From positions 62,001 to 126,000 of the forward strand of contig NZ_CAACUY010000003.1 in the NCBI RefSeq assembly GCF_900659615.1: DNA of 64,000 nt, read 5' to 3'. Positions within the stretch are counted from its first letter, which is position 1; every line of letters starts with the position of its first letter. The notes under the pieces were generated by a model. That model saw nothing but the letters and a program-made list of their open reading frames with translations. It did no database searches and was not told the origin of the DNA. This DNA comes from Actinomadura fibrosa (GTDB lineage: Bacteria > Actinomycetota > Actinomycetes > Streptosporangiales > Streptosporangiaceae). Shown in pieces: positions 1-8,301 of this stretch. The translations under genes and the position numbers were made by a program.

Positions 1-1
1 C

Positions 2-1924
2 AACCAGCGCTTCACCAACCGCGCTCTCAACGAACAGGAGCTACTTGAGATCTACGGCACCCGCTGGAGCGATTCTTCCTGGACAGAAGTCCTGCTTCTG
101 CTTGCCGGAATGGTGCCTGAACAGTTCGCCGTCGCCGCCATCATCCACCTGTTGAACGCCGACCCGGCCTGGCGCGCCCGAAGTGGTCCTCCACATCACC
201 TACTGCTGGCCTTGCGTGCTGCGGCAGAGATCGACCACAGCCCTCAACTCACGTCCCACGCCCGCACCATAACCATCGCCGTCATCGAACTCATCAACAC
301 CGTCCGAAAACGAGGCTTGTTCGGTGTGGACTGGATGAACGACCTCAGCAGGGCACTGCCTCCGATAGCGCTCGCTTCCTCGGCTGGACGACGGTGGCTT
401 CAGCACGAGCGTTACCAGCGCTGGTACCTTTCCTCGCCTGGCCCGTCACCCGCTTCCCGGCGTCTGGCGGCACGGTGTTACCTCCTCACGCGTCCTCAAT
501 CGTTGCCACAACTCCAGCACACCGCGCTTCACGAGATGCACGCTGACGTGCGGCGGGCTGCGGTGGAAGCGGTGGGCGCGGGCTGGGCCGGCGATCCTGA
601 GGTCCTGCCTTGGCTTCGCGACCGCGCCACCAACGACCACGACACCAACGTGCGCTGGACTGCAGTGCAAGCGATGGGCGCAGGCTGGGCCGACGACCCT
701 GAGAATCTGATGTGGCTTAGTGACCGCGCCATCAACGACCGGAACGCCAATGTCCGGCGAGCTGCGGTGGAGGCCATGGGCGTGGGCTGGGCTGGCGACC
801 CAGAGATCCTCCTGCGGCTAGGTGACCGCGCCACCAACGACCAAGACGCCAGCGTCCGGCTGACCGCCGTGCAGGCGATGGGGTCGGGCTGGGCCGGTAA
901 CGATGAAGCCCTCACCCTCCTGCGCACCCGTGCCGCCAAGGACCAAGACAACGATGTGCGGTGGGGCGCGGTCAAGGCGGTGGGAGTGGGCTGGGCCGGT
1001 GACGCCAAGGTTCTGGCATGGCTTCGCGATCGCGCCATCAACGATCACGACGACGATGTGCGACGAATAGCGGTCGAGGCGATAGGGACGGGCTGGGACG
1101 GTGACGACAGCGTTCTAACGTGGCTCGGCTGCCGCGCCACCGACGATCGACACGGCAGTGTGCGGCAGGCTGCGGTGCTGGCGGTGGGAACGGGTTGGGC
1201 CGGTGACGCCAAGGTCTTGGCGCGGCTCCGCGACCGCGCCACCAACGACCAGGACACCAACGTCCGACAGGCTGCGGTGCTGGCGGTCGGGGCGGGATGG
1301 TCAGGCGACCCTGAGATCTTGGTGTGGCTCCGTGACTGCGCCACCCACCATCAGGACGCCAGCGTGCGGCGAACTGCAGTCGAGGCGGCAGGATCGAACT
1401 GGAGCAGTAACGACGAAGCCCTCGCCCTCCTTCGCGACCGCGCCGGTAACGACCTCAACGCCAGCGTCCGCCGGGCCGCAGTACAGGCCATGGGGACGGG
1501 CTGGCCCGGTGACGCCAAGGTCCTGGTGTGGCTCCGCGACCGCGCCACCAACGACCGAGACGCCAGCGTGCGGCAGTCCGCGATGCAGGCGGTGGAGGCT
1601 GCGGCGGTGAGCTGGATGGGCGACCCTGCGATCCTGGCGTGGCTAGGCGATCGCGCCACCAACGACCAGGACGCCAGCGTGCGGCTGACCGCGGTCCAGG
1701 CGATGGGATTGGGCTGGCCCGGTGACGCCGAAGTCCTGGCGCGGCTTCGTGACCGCGCCATCAACGACCAGAACACCGACGTACGGCAAGTCGCGGTTGA
1801 AACCATGGGTTCGGGCTGGCCCGATGACGAAGAAACCCTGATCCTCCTCCGCGACCGCGCCACCAACGACGAGCATGCCAACGTCCGGCACGCGGCGGCA
1901 GCACTGCTGGCCTTCCTTACCTGA
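2..1924 (+). CDS. NACHT-like NTPase, C-terminal part with HEAT-like repeats (5' end outside window)
   Basis: The reading frame is open from the first bases of the window, so the true start lies upstream. The first ATG in view, at 110, is internal. The visible N-terminal stretch (FTNRALNEQELLEIYG, then WTEVLLLLAGM) resembles the helical segment just after the ATPase module of bacterial NACHT/STAND proteins. From 560 the protein is 13 tandem repeats of about 34 residues built on AVxAxGxGWxGDxxVLxWLRDRA, a HEAT-like alpha solenoid. In this family the repeats usually act as the sensor and the missing N-terminus carries the effector and NTPase. The role in phage defence or signalling is inferred. 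The NTPase motifs themselves are not in the window. Confidence 0.72.
   Translation, partial: NQRFTNRALNEQELLEIYGTRWSDSSWTEVLLLLAGMVPEQFAVAAIIHLLNADPAWRARSGPPHHLLLALRAAAEIDHSPQLTSHARTITIAVIELINTVRKRGLFGVDWMNDLSRALPPIALASSAGRRWLQHERYQRWYLSSPGPSPASRRLAARCYLLTRPQSLPQLQHTALHEMHADVRRAAVEAVGAGWAGDPEVLPWLRDRATNDHDTNVRWTAVQAMGAGWADDPENLMWLSDRAINDRNANVRRAAVEAMGVGWAGDPEILLRLGDRATNDQDASVRLTAVQAMGSGWAGNDEALTLLRTRAAKDQDNDVRWGAVKAVGVGWAGDAKVLAWLRDRAINDHDDDVRRIAVEAIGTGWDGDDSVLTWLGCRATDDRHGSVRQAAVLAVGTGWAGDAKVLARLRDRATNDQDTNVRQAAVLAVGAGWSGDPEILVWLRDCATHHQDASVRRTAVEAAGSNWSSNDEALALLRDRAGNDLNASVRRAAVQAMGTGWPGDAKVLVWLRDRATNDRDASVRQSAMQAVEAAAVSWMGDPAILAWLGDRATNDQDASVRLTAVQAMGLGWPGDAEVLARLRDRAINDQNTDVRQVAVETMGSGWPDDEETLILLRDRATNDEHANVRHAAAALLAFLT
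560..1894 (+). repeat. Thirteen tandem 102-bp in-frame repeats
   Basis: Each unit encodes about 34 residues with invariant Gly-Trp, an Asp/Glu-rich turn, WLRDRA and a closing NVRxxAV. Twelve units are 102 bp. The eleventh is 111 bp, with three extra residues (AVEAAAVSW in place of AVQAMGxGW). DNA identity between units is high, which indicates recent duplication or gene conversion. Confidence 0.85.
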
Positions 1925-2316
1925 AGGAAGCTGAGAAGGCTGCAAGGTCTGGCGGCTTGGCGAGTGTTGCGCGCCAAGTCGTGCAACGCCTCACCAACAC
2001 CGCCAAGAACTTCGGTGCCCCGGCAGAGACGATCAGCTCGGCTGCGGCGTCATCAACAGCCCGCGCACCCGGGGAGACGGCTGGTAGCCGATCCTCGCGC
2101 CGCTTCGAGTTCCGGGCCCAGTACGACGTCCGCAGCTACCAGGGCCGAAGTTCCATCGGCAAGCGACAACGAGCTTACGAACCGTCCACCAGAGAAGCCT
2201 CATAGTGCTCTGCCACGGCCAAGCTTCGGGCACCGATCTCGGGACTGCGAGATTGGCTGCCTCGGCGGCACGAGAAACAGGCGACCGTTCACTCTCGCCA
2301 AAGAACTCGCGAATTT
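1925..2316. other. Intergenic stretch, no supported gene
   Basis: About 390 bp between the repeat protein and a convergent hypothetical gene. Short open frames exist (for example 1957-2205) but have low-complexity Ser/Arg/Ala composition and no convincing ribosome binding site. I see no RNA gene or strong hairpin. Confidence 0.4.
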
Positions 2317-2928
2317 CTAGACGAGATCAGAGCAGGGGCCTGCGCCCATAACTCCGAGTGATCGGAGCGCCTTGACCTCGGGGTCAGATGCTGCGTCTAC
2401 TCGGTCTCCTGAAACAGAACTTCCGTTCCTTAGGTCCTCGGCGATCTGATGTTGCCTGCTGCTCGACTCGTCCAGTTGAGATACTGCGGTCTGCACTTTT
2501 CTTGCGATACTCACTGGGGTCTTGATGCGGGCGATCCCGGAGGACAGGTCGAGAGTGTTTGCGCTCGATTCATCTTCCAATTGTGCCAGCATCAGAACCT
2601 GCTCCCGACTGGGTGGAGTGCCCATGGCGTTGCTGAGGTTGGTCATCCGGATCGCAGTGTTCACGTATCTAGGCCTCATGCTCTGGCATAGGTCACCGAC
2701 ACTCTTCGCCCACTTGGAAGTGTCTTCGCTAGCCGACGTCGTCGGAGGTGGTGGCTTGGGATCGGCCTGGTGATCGTCGATCTGTTGGTAAGTGAAGAAA
2801 ACTGCTGCGGCGGCGATCGGCAGGCCCAGCACAGCGGCGATGGCGGAGATCCCTGCCGGGCTTCGCCATCCACTTCCTGAAGATCTCGAGTCGTCTCGTG
2901 ATCCTTGCGCTCTCCCCGGTGGGTGCAT
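2317..2928 (-). CDS. Hypothetical single-pass membrane protein
   Basis: A 203-residue protein. It has a charged Ser/Gly/Arg-rich N-terminus, one hydrophobic segment at about residues 26-47 (ISAIAAVLGLPIAAAAVFF), then a Pro/Ser/Thr linker and a helical domain with two cysteines (DLCQSMRPR and a C-terminal PCSDLV). The topology suggests a short cytoplasmic tail and an exported helical domain. No Shine-Dalgarno sequence stands out. A TAGTAT hexamer lies 6 bp before the ATG, so translation could be leaderless. No family recognised. Confidence 0.55.
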   Translation of the reverse strand: MHPPGRAQGSRDDSRSSGSGWRSPAGISAIAAVLGLPIAAAAVFFTYQQIDDHQADPKPPPPTTSASEDTSKWAKSVGDLCQSMRPRYVNTAIRMTNLSNAMGTPPSREQVLMLAQLEDESSANTLDLSSGIARIKTPVSIARKVQTAVSQLDESSSRQHQIAEDLRNGSSVSGDRVDAASDPEVKALRSLGVMGAGPCSDLV

Positions 2929-3385
2929 GAGCCGATACTAGGCGAGTTGCATCAGGAGGGTTCATAACTTCGCTGGCCAGATCCTGACCACCGTTCACGG
3001 AACCCGATTCCGTCGCAACTACCTCGTCTGTAACGGACAGCGGGTAGATCCCACCGAAAGCGTCGAGTGGTCATTGATCGCCGAAGAGAAAGCAACCAGG
3101 GTGGGGCAGACCACTACCTTCACGCAAGTGGGGGAAGAGTTGGGGTCGGTCCACACGGTGTGAAAGACGTTGCCAAAGTCGCGTGCCAGGATGCTCCGCG
3201 GTGGGAGGATGGGGCCCGGACGATCGGCCCGGCCACCGCAGCGACTTATGGTCGTTCTCTGCGGAGCCGGGCCGAGTTCGTCGACGAGGTGGTCGGCTAA
3301 GTCGAGTGGACACGCGCTCAACACGAGCCATCGGCGCCGCCTATACCCGGCGACCGACCACCGCGTTGAAGAGGCGGTGACGATA
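2929..3385. other. Intergenic stretch, no supported gene
   Basis: About 457 bp upstream of the hypothetical membrane gene and downstream of a small minus-strand operon. Overlapping short frames are present on both strands, but none has a credible start and natural-looking composition. Confidence 0.4.
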
Positions 3386-3691
3386 TCACCACACCCATAC
3401 CTCGATCTGAGGCGCCAGGTTGTTGGCTTCGTCTCGCCCTGTGGCATTGGTCACTGTTACCGGGAACCCCGCCCAGAACCCCCATTCGCGGTGGTCCTCC
3501 CCTACACCGAGATGGACGTAAGCTGGCTGAGCTGCCCCCGCCTGATAGCTGACGGTGACGGGCATATTCCCCGTGTTGTAGACGTGTACGGTGGTCCTTC
3601 CCCAGAAGGTCCATGTGGGGAAGGTGGCTTGCTCCCACGAATTGAGAGTCGCTGTCTTCGCGCTGCCGGGCGCATCTCCGGGCTTAGGCAT
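3386..3691 (-). CDS. Small hypothetical beta-rich protein, second gene of a pair
   Basis: A 101-residue protein rich in aromatic residues and beta-strand patterns: WTFWGRTTVHVYNTGNMPV, VHLGVGEDHREWGFWAG and a closing EVWVW. It reads like a small beta-sandwich domain. Its ATG overlaps the stop of the upstream 84-residue gene by 8 bp (ATGCCTAA), so the two are probably translationally coupled. No signal peptide or known motif was found. Function unknown. Confidence 0.55.
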   Translation of the reverse strand: MPKPGDAPGSAKTATLNSWEQATFPTWTFWGRTTVHVYNTGNMPVTVSYQAGAAQPAYVHLGVGEDHREWGFWAGFPVTVTNATGRDEANNLAPQIEVWVW

Positions 3692-3938
3692 CGGTCACAC
3701 CAGGTTGCAGTCTGTGAACACGGATCTCCATCGAAGCGTCGATGGTCGGTTCCATGGGTTGAACCTGCTCGATACGAGGTTCATCTCTGGAGATGGTCGG
3801 CGTGCGGGTTGGTTGAATCTGCCTGACGGTCACCTGGAAGGAGTCATCGAAAGAAGGCGCGACTTGCGGCTCCACCTTACGAATGATGACGTCGCCGACC
3901 ATTTGTGAGGCGACAGATGTCGGTGGCTGGTTGGCCAT
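3684..3938 (-). CDS. Small hypothetical protein, first gene of a pair
   Basis: An 84-residue protein starting MANQPPTSVASQMVG. This start is chosen because GAGAGG sits 5 bp upstream; a longer start at 3959 lacks such a site. It has repeated Gln-Pro/Thr-Pro blocks (VRQIQPTRTP, RIEQVQPMEPT, HRLQPG), suggesting an extended or beta-hairpin repeat structure. It overlaps the following 101-residue gene. No family recognised. Both proteins are likely cytoplasmic and may act together. Confidence 0.55.
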   Translation of the reverse strand: MANQPPTSVASQMVGDVIIRKVEPQVAPSFDDSFQVTVRQIQPTRTPTISRDEPRIEQVQPMEPTIDASMEIRVHRLQPGVTDA

Positions 3939-4439
3939 GGCACCTCTCAGTTGATTCATCGACGATGAAGCGATCTATCTCCTCTCTTATCGGGTCTCCT
4001 TCAGGGTTACGCCTATCGATTCATGATTTCCATAGCTACCTTTAGATCATCTGTCCGTTGTCGGTCAACCAGAAATTGATCGTCCCGATCGCCTCATCGG
4101 TATCATCTTTCTCTTTGTGCTGCTTGAGGCAAGGGTGAACGCTGCGGAACCCGGGGTAGCGGTCTTTGCTGCACTGCCTCTCTTTTATCGTTCTGGATCG
4201 TCGAACGTCTGGGGGCGGGGGGTGTGACCGGGGAACCGTCGACTCCGCGCGACCGTCCGGCACGCGACTGCTCGCCAAATGTTCACTCACTCGCCGCTAG
4301 AGCTTTTCAACTGCCGAAGGAGCGGACTCATCAAGCCATGGCGGATCGGATGGCGACCGGTAGCGGCCACCAGGATGAAGCGGCCTGGCTCAAAGTCGCT
4401 CGTATGCTTGCCTGACGACCCAGATCTACTGTGATGGCC
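3939..4439. other. Intergenic stretch with a possible decayed reading frame
   Basis: About 500 bp without a supported gene. A minus-strand frame ending at 4042 has natural-looking composition over its last 40 residues (DRYPGFRSVHPCLKQHKEK, then TINFWLTDNGQ) but no convincing start, so it may be the tail of a decayed gene. No strong terminator was seen. Confidence 0.3.
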
Positions 4440-4613
4440 ATGAGTGAGAACATAACGAAGGAGCTGATCCGACTCGTTCCCACCTTTGTGTGGGCTGCGG
4501 TCATTCTCACGGTTGTGCTCTTGTTCAGAGCAGTGATCAAAGACAGACAAGCCAACCACCTTCGAGAGTGCGGCCTTCCTTCTGCGCTCCCTCGGAATTA
4601 CGGTCGGGGATGA
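4440..4613 (+). CDS. Small single-pass membrane protein
   Basis: A 57-residue candidate with a short helical N-terminus, one hydrophobic segment at about residues 12-31 (LVPTFVWAAVILTVVLLF), and a basic C-terminal tail (RAVIKDRQ), so probably N-out/C-in. The start is chosen as the last of three nearby ATGs. The ribosome binding site is weak. There are no homology clues. It could be spurious. Confidence 0.38.
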   Translation: MSENITKELIRLVPTFVWAAVILTVVLLFRAVIKDRQANHLRECGLPSALPRNYGRG

Positions 4614-4617
4614 ATCA

Positions 4618-5200
4618 GGCGCTGGTTCTGCTCTGTTGTGGATCGATTCCGAGGGCGTGGAGTCGGCGGGCAGGGTGATTCCTTGACTGGTCGTCTCGGT
4701 CGGCGTCCGGGGAACAGCCAGGTGAAATCCATGGTGCGGGCGCTGCTGTCGGCAGTTTGCGGGTGGCCACGAGTTCCTGAATGGGGTCGGTGAGCGGGGT
4801 GGGCAGCACGATGGGTCGGCTTCCGAGGTGGAGGAGCGGCTGGTCGTGTGCGCACGCCTTCAAGGCCAGGTCCTGTGCCTCCAGCCAGTCCAGTAGCACG
4901 GCGGGTGCGGTGAGGTGCTCGCGGACGTCCTGGCATGGTGGTGGGTGGTCAGCTGGCCGTGCAGACGCTGCGAAGACGGCGTAGATGGTGCCAGACGGCG
5001 CACCCGTGCAGAGCCGGTTGATGCTCAGGAACGGTGCGCGGGGCGATGGAGTCGAGGGTGGTGAGGCGCCCGTCCCGGGATGGGAGAGCGCCCGAGGTGA
5101 TCAGCGTCGACCGCAAGTGGTTCAGGGTGAGACCGGGTGGCATCTGGTCGAGCAACTCATGGATCAAGTTGCGGTTCTCGCTGGCGACGTCTTGCCGGCG
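4618..5200 (-). pseudogene. Remnant of a tyrosine-recombinase/integrase-like gene
   Basis: Minus-strand fragments in different frames line up in order. First comes LLDQMPPGLTLNHLRSTL and SGALPSRDGRL, then LLDWLEAQDLALKAC, LHLGSRPIVLPTPLTDP and IQELVATRK. Next is WLFPGRRPRRPV in a second frame, then ARRLHALGIDPQQSRTSA back in the previous frame. This order and wording are familiar from actinobacterial integrase-like proteins (VLPxPL, WLFPGxxPGxP, LxALGIxPxxxRxxAL). At least two frameshifts and a missing C-terminus make it non-functional. The assignment is from memory of the family. Confidence 0.5.
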
Positions 5201-5214
5201 TCCCACCGGATCGT

Positions 5215-6099
5215 GGCGGCCACGACCTGTCCTTCGGCGCTGGACGACTATCGGGTCATGGCCCAGCGCGGCGATGACGGCGACGTCCTGGTGACCGGCC
5301 TCCCGATGCGGTCCGTGGACACGGTGCACCGCCTCATGCTGGTCGAGGCCGTGGTCTTCGCCAGCGTGCTGGCCGCCGCGGGTGCCGCGGCGGCGATGTG
5401 GTCGCTGCGGCCGCTGCGCCGTGTCGCCGCGACCGCGTCTCGGGTCGCCGAGCTGCCTCTGGCCAGCGGTGAGGTCGCGATGCCGGAACGGGTGCCCGAC
5501 ATCGATCCCCGGACCGAGGTCGGGCTCGTCGGCGCGGCCCTCAACCGCATGCTCGGCCACGTCGAGAACGCGCTGGCCCGCAGGAAGTTCTCCGGCTCGC
5601 TCGCCTGGGCGCCGGCCGTCCGCTGGAGTCGGCGCCGGTCGATCTGACCGGCCTCGTCCTGGACGCGACCGCCGATGCAAGGGTCGCCGGGCCCGAGCGT
5701 CACTGGCGGCTCGTTCTTCCCGAGGATCCGGTGACGCTCCAGGGCGATGAGCACCGGCTCCACCAGCTCGTCGCCAACCTGCTCGCCAACGCCCGGACGC
5801 ATACTGCACCCGGCACTCATGGCACCGTGCGGCTGACTCTTCGCGGCGGGGACGCCGTCCTCCAGGTCGAGGGCGACGGCCCCGGCGTTTCGCCCGATGC
5901 ACGCGCCGAGATCTTTCAGCGGCTCGTCCGCGCGGACCACGGCCGCTCGCGATCAGCGGGTGGCACCGGGCTCGGTCTGGCCATCGTCCGAGCCGTGGCG
6001 GCCGCGCATGGCGGATGCGCCGAACTTGCCGACAGCCCTGCCGGGATGTCCTTCATCGTCATCCTGCCGACGGCGGGTCGCCCACCTGAGATCGGATAG
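5215..6099 (+). pseudogene. Decayed membrane sensor histidine kinase
   Basis: The 5' part encodes the end of an extracytoplasmic domain (VLVTGLPMRSVDTVH), a membrane helix (EAVVFASVLAAAGAAAAMW) and a HAMP-like segment (LRPLRRVAATASRVAEL). The frame then shifts near 5590-5650. The whole dimerisation domain with the phospho-His box is missing. The 3' part, in another frame, is a HATPase domain (HQLVANLLANARTHT with the N-box Asn, then GDGPGVS, then GGTGLGLAIV). A normal kinase of this type has an HELRTPL box between these parts. The 5' end abuts the integrase remnant. Non-functional. Confidence 0.8.
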
Positions 6100-6126
6100 C
6101 CCGCCGTCCCGGCGGCTGCGGCGGGC
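6099..6126. terminator. GC-rich hairpin between convergent genes
   Basis: GCCCGCCG and CGGCGGGC form an 8-bp stem around a 12-base loop, directly after the kinase remnant and before the end of the convergent Usp gene. There is no T-tract, as is common in actinomycetes. Confidence 0.4.
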
Positions 6127-6132
6127 CCTGGA

Positions 6133-6573
6133 TCAGTGGCTCTCTTGGCCGATCCGCTGGTCCGCGCAGATGACGAGCTGGCAGCGCGCCTTCTCCCGGA
6201 CGACGGGAACCGTGTCGCCGCCGAGCGGATTGCCGTACTCGGAGTGCAGCCGAGCCCCCACGACGAGGAGTTCGGCGTGCTCGGACGCCTTGGCCAGCAC
6301 CTCACCCGGCTCGCCGTAGACGATGCGCAGCGTCGTGGTGGGGTGCTGCGAGCGCGGCACCTCGGCGGCGACCAGCGTCCGCAGGTGCTTCCACTCCTTG
6401 GCGGTGCGGAACAGGCGTGGCGCGGAGGAGTCTCCGGGGCGCAGCACGCGAAGGACGAGCAGGCGGGCATGACGGTCGCGCGCCTCTCGGGCGGCGCGGT
6501 GCAGCGCGGCGATCGAGTTGGGCGATCCGTCGACGCCGACGACGACACGGCGTTGGTCGGGCACGAGCTTCAT
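6133..6573 (-). CDS. Universal stress protein (UspA domain)
   Basis: A 146-residue single-domain Usp. It starts with VVVGVDGSPNSIAALHRAA, the usual first strand and helix, and ends with the LLVVGARLHSEYGNPLGG region that corresponds to the ATP loop GxxGx9G. That loop is partly degenerate here, so nucleotide binding is uncertain. The start is set by AAGGAGGTCGACC just before the ATG. A DevR-like inverted repeat lies 77 bp upstream. Neighbouring PPOX, second Usp and nitroreductase genes place it in a hypoxia or dormancy regulon, where such proteins are cytoplasmic survival factors. Confidence 0.85.
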   Translation of the reverse strand: MKLVPDQRRVVVGVDGSPNSIAALHRAAREARDRHARLLVLRVLRPGDSSAPRLFRTAKEWKHLRTLVAAEVPRSQHPTTTLRIVYGEPGEVLAKASEHAELLVVGARLHSEYGNPLGGDTVPVVREKARCQLVICADQRIGQESH

Positions 6574-6649
6574 GGTCGACCTCCTTGAGTCGGCTCCAGC
6601 CTCGTCTATGAGAGATCGGCGGGGGCAGGGCCGAGCGTCCCGGCCCATG

Positions 6650-6663
6650 GGGACCTTCGGCCC
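6650..6663. promoter_or_regulatory. DevR/DosR-like box upstream of Usp
   Basis: GGGACCTTCGGCCC is an imperfect inverted repeat 77 bp before the Usp ATG. It matches the box found upstream of other stress genes in this window. Confidence 0.5.
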
Positions 6664-6702
6664 GTCAGGAGGCATGCGCGAACACGTCGTGGCTGCTCGA
6701 CC

Positions 6703-7155
6703 TCATGCGAGGTAGTCCGGTGCGTCCATGTGCTCGATGGTGACGCCGCCGTGATGGGGAAGGATGCGCCTGCCCGTGACCTCCTGAGGGATCAGCCGCA
6801 CGAAGAACGGCGCCTGGGAGGTGTCCCAGGTCTCAAGGCCGAGCCGTGCCAGGTCGGCGGCTTCCAGCGGGTCGGTGACGACGCTCGCGTGGCCGGTGAG
6901 CAGCACGCTCCACGCCGCGCGCAGAGCGGGTTCGAGGTCGTCCGCCTCGAAGGTGATGAGGCGGTCGTGGCGGACGGCGTCGAGGATGGGGCCGTGCCCG
7001 GTGCGCAGGACGACCGTCGTCCCCTCCATCACGAAGTTCACGGGCAGCACATGGGCCTTGCGGCCCTCGACCCAGGCGATGCGGCCGACCGGGACGCTCT
7101 GGAGCAGGACGATGGCGTCCCCTTCGGCGACCGGGTGCAGTTCGTAACTGGTCAT
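6703..7155 (-). CDS. Pyridoxamine 5'-phosphate oxidase-family (flavin split-barrel) protein
   Basis: A 150-residue protein of the PPOX/split-barrel type: VGRIAWVEGRKAHVLPVNFVM, then LRTGHGPILDAVRHDRLITF, then a closing beta region. Members bind FMN, F420 or haem, and are frequent in DevR regulons. The cofactor cannot be told here. The ATG overlaps the stop of the upstream tandem Usp gene (ATGA), so the two are co-transcribed and coupled. The AGAGAGG upstream supports this start. Probably a cytoplasmic redox protein of the stress response. Confidence 0.82.
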   Translation of the reverse strand: MTSYELHPVAEGDAIVLLQSVPVGRIAWVEGRKAHVLPVNFVMEGTTVVLRTGHGPILDAVRHDRLITFEADDLEPALRAAWSVLLTGHASVVTDPLEAADLARLGLETWDTSQAPFFVRLIPQEVTGRRILPHHGGVTIEHMDAPDYLA

Positions 7156-8030
7156 GGTGCCGCCTCTCTGGTTCCGGGAGGCTCCTGGCCACGTGGGTGG
7201 ACGACCGCCACGGGGCAGCGGGCGTAGTGGATGGTGCCGTGGCTGACAGAACCGAACGGCACCATGTGGCCTTGCGAGCCGAGGACGATCAGGTCGACGC
7301 GGGGCGAGATGCCGACCAGGACGTCGACCGGGTGCCCGATGAGGACCTCCTCGATGACCTTGACGTTCGGATGGCGTGAGCGCCACGGCTCCAGGATCGC
7401 GGCCAGCGGGCGGCGGTACGTCTCGCGCATGGCGTTCCAGCCGACGCCGCTCTCGGCTGAGTACGGGGTCGGCTGCCAGATGTGCACGGGGCGCAGATGC
7501 GCTCCACGTGTGGCCGCCTGGGTGAAGGCGAAGTCCAGCGAGGCGGACGGATCCTGGACTAGGTCGAGTCCCACGACGACTTCACCCTTCGGGGTGCCGT
7601 CAGTTCCGCGGACGACGACCACTGGTCCGGGAAGGTATCCAGCGAGATGCAGCCCGGTGGAGCCGAGCAGCAGTTCGGCGAAACCTCCGCGTCCACGGTT
7701 GCCGATCACCACTTCCGCCGCGCCGCCGGCCGCGCTGCTCCGCAGACCCGCCGGGACGTCCCGGTCGTGCGTCAGGAAGGTCTCGACATCGAGGTCCGGT
7801 CGCCGTTCGAGGGCCAGCGCGCGTCCGTCCCGCAAAGCACGGTCTCCGAGCTCGGTCGGAGCGTTCATCGGGCTGTGGACGGGGTGGTCGTGTGTGTGCC
7901 GTCGTACGACGTGCACGATGTGCAGGGGTGCGCCGAGGCGGGCGGCATCGTCCGCCGCCCAGCCGACAGCCCGCTGCGATGGCGCGGAACCGTCCGTTCC
8001 GACGATCACCGCTGGTGTGCCTGCCGACAT
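7152..8030 (-). CDS. Tandem universal stress protein (two Usp domains)
   Basis: A 292-residue protein with two Usp domains. Domain 1 covers about residues 5-145 (AVIVGTDGSAPSQRAVGWAA) with a complete ATP loop, IGNRGRGGFAELLLGS. Domain 2 covers about 150-285 (EVVVGLDLVQDPSASLDFAF) with a looser loop (LGSQGHMVPFGSVSHG). The architecture matches the double-Usp proteins of mycobacterial DosR regulons. The start is set by GGAGGGAAACG before the ATG; longer frames upstream are unsupported. First gene of a Usp-PPOX operon, with a DevR-like box 67 bp upstream. Divergent from the nitroreductase gene. Confidence 0.88.
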   Translation of the reverse strand: MSAGTPAVIVGTDGSAPSQRAVGWAADDAARLGAPLHIVHVVRRHTHDHPVHSPMNAPTELGDRALRDGRALALERRPDLDVETFLTHDRDVPAGLRSSAAGGAAEVVIGNRGRGGFAELLLGSTGLHLAGYLPGPVVVVRGTDGTPKGEVVVGLDLVQDPSASLDFAFTQAATRGAHLRPVHIWQPTPYSAESGVGWNAMRETYRRPLAAILEPWRSRHPNVKVIEEVLIGHPVDVLVGISPRVDLIVLGSQGHMVPFGSVSHGTIHYARCPVAVVHPRGQEPPGTREAAP

Positions 8031-8096
8031 CGTTTCCCTCCTCGGTCCATCGGCGCCTCCGATTCCCAGCCTTGGCAGGAAGTCGGTCAGGGCGTA

Positions 8097-8110
8097 GGGA
8101 CCTTCGTCCT
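8097..8110. promoter_or_regulatory. DevR/DosR-like box upstream of tandem Usp
   Basis: GGGACCTTCGTCCT, an imperfect palindrome 67 bp upstream of the tandem-Usp ATG, within the divergent promoter region 8031-8301. Confidence 0.5.
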
Positions 8111-8231
8111 GAGAAAGCGGCCTCCCAGTCCCAGACCGCATTCCTCGATCGGACGGACGTTGAGGCCTGCACCGACCGCGAACTCGCCAGAACGACGCGT
8201 CCCCGGAGCGACCCACTCGTCCCGAGGACAA

Positions 8232-8245
8232 CGGACCTTCGGCCC
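8232..8245. promoter_or_regulatory. DevR/DosR-like box upstream of nitroreductase
   Basis: CGGACCTTCGGCCC lies 56 bp before the nitroreductase ATG. The same core, GGACCTTCG, is found upstream of Usp and tandem Usp. Confidence 0.48.
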
Positions 8246-8301
8246 TTCCGACGATCCGCTGACCGGTGATGCGCTGGTAACCGAATCTGAGGGGAGCTGT
8301 C

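Noticed and set aside
560-1894. CRISPR array
   Set aside because: The periodic signal is an in-frame 102-bp protein repeat without the short repeat/spacer alternation.
4949-5902. A 317-codon minus-strand frame across the kinase relic
   Set aside because: Mostly a mirror of the kinase fragments. Only its last part (MPPGLTLNHLRSTL) resembles a real protein and is counted in the integrase relic.
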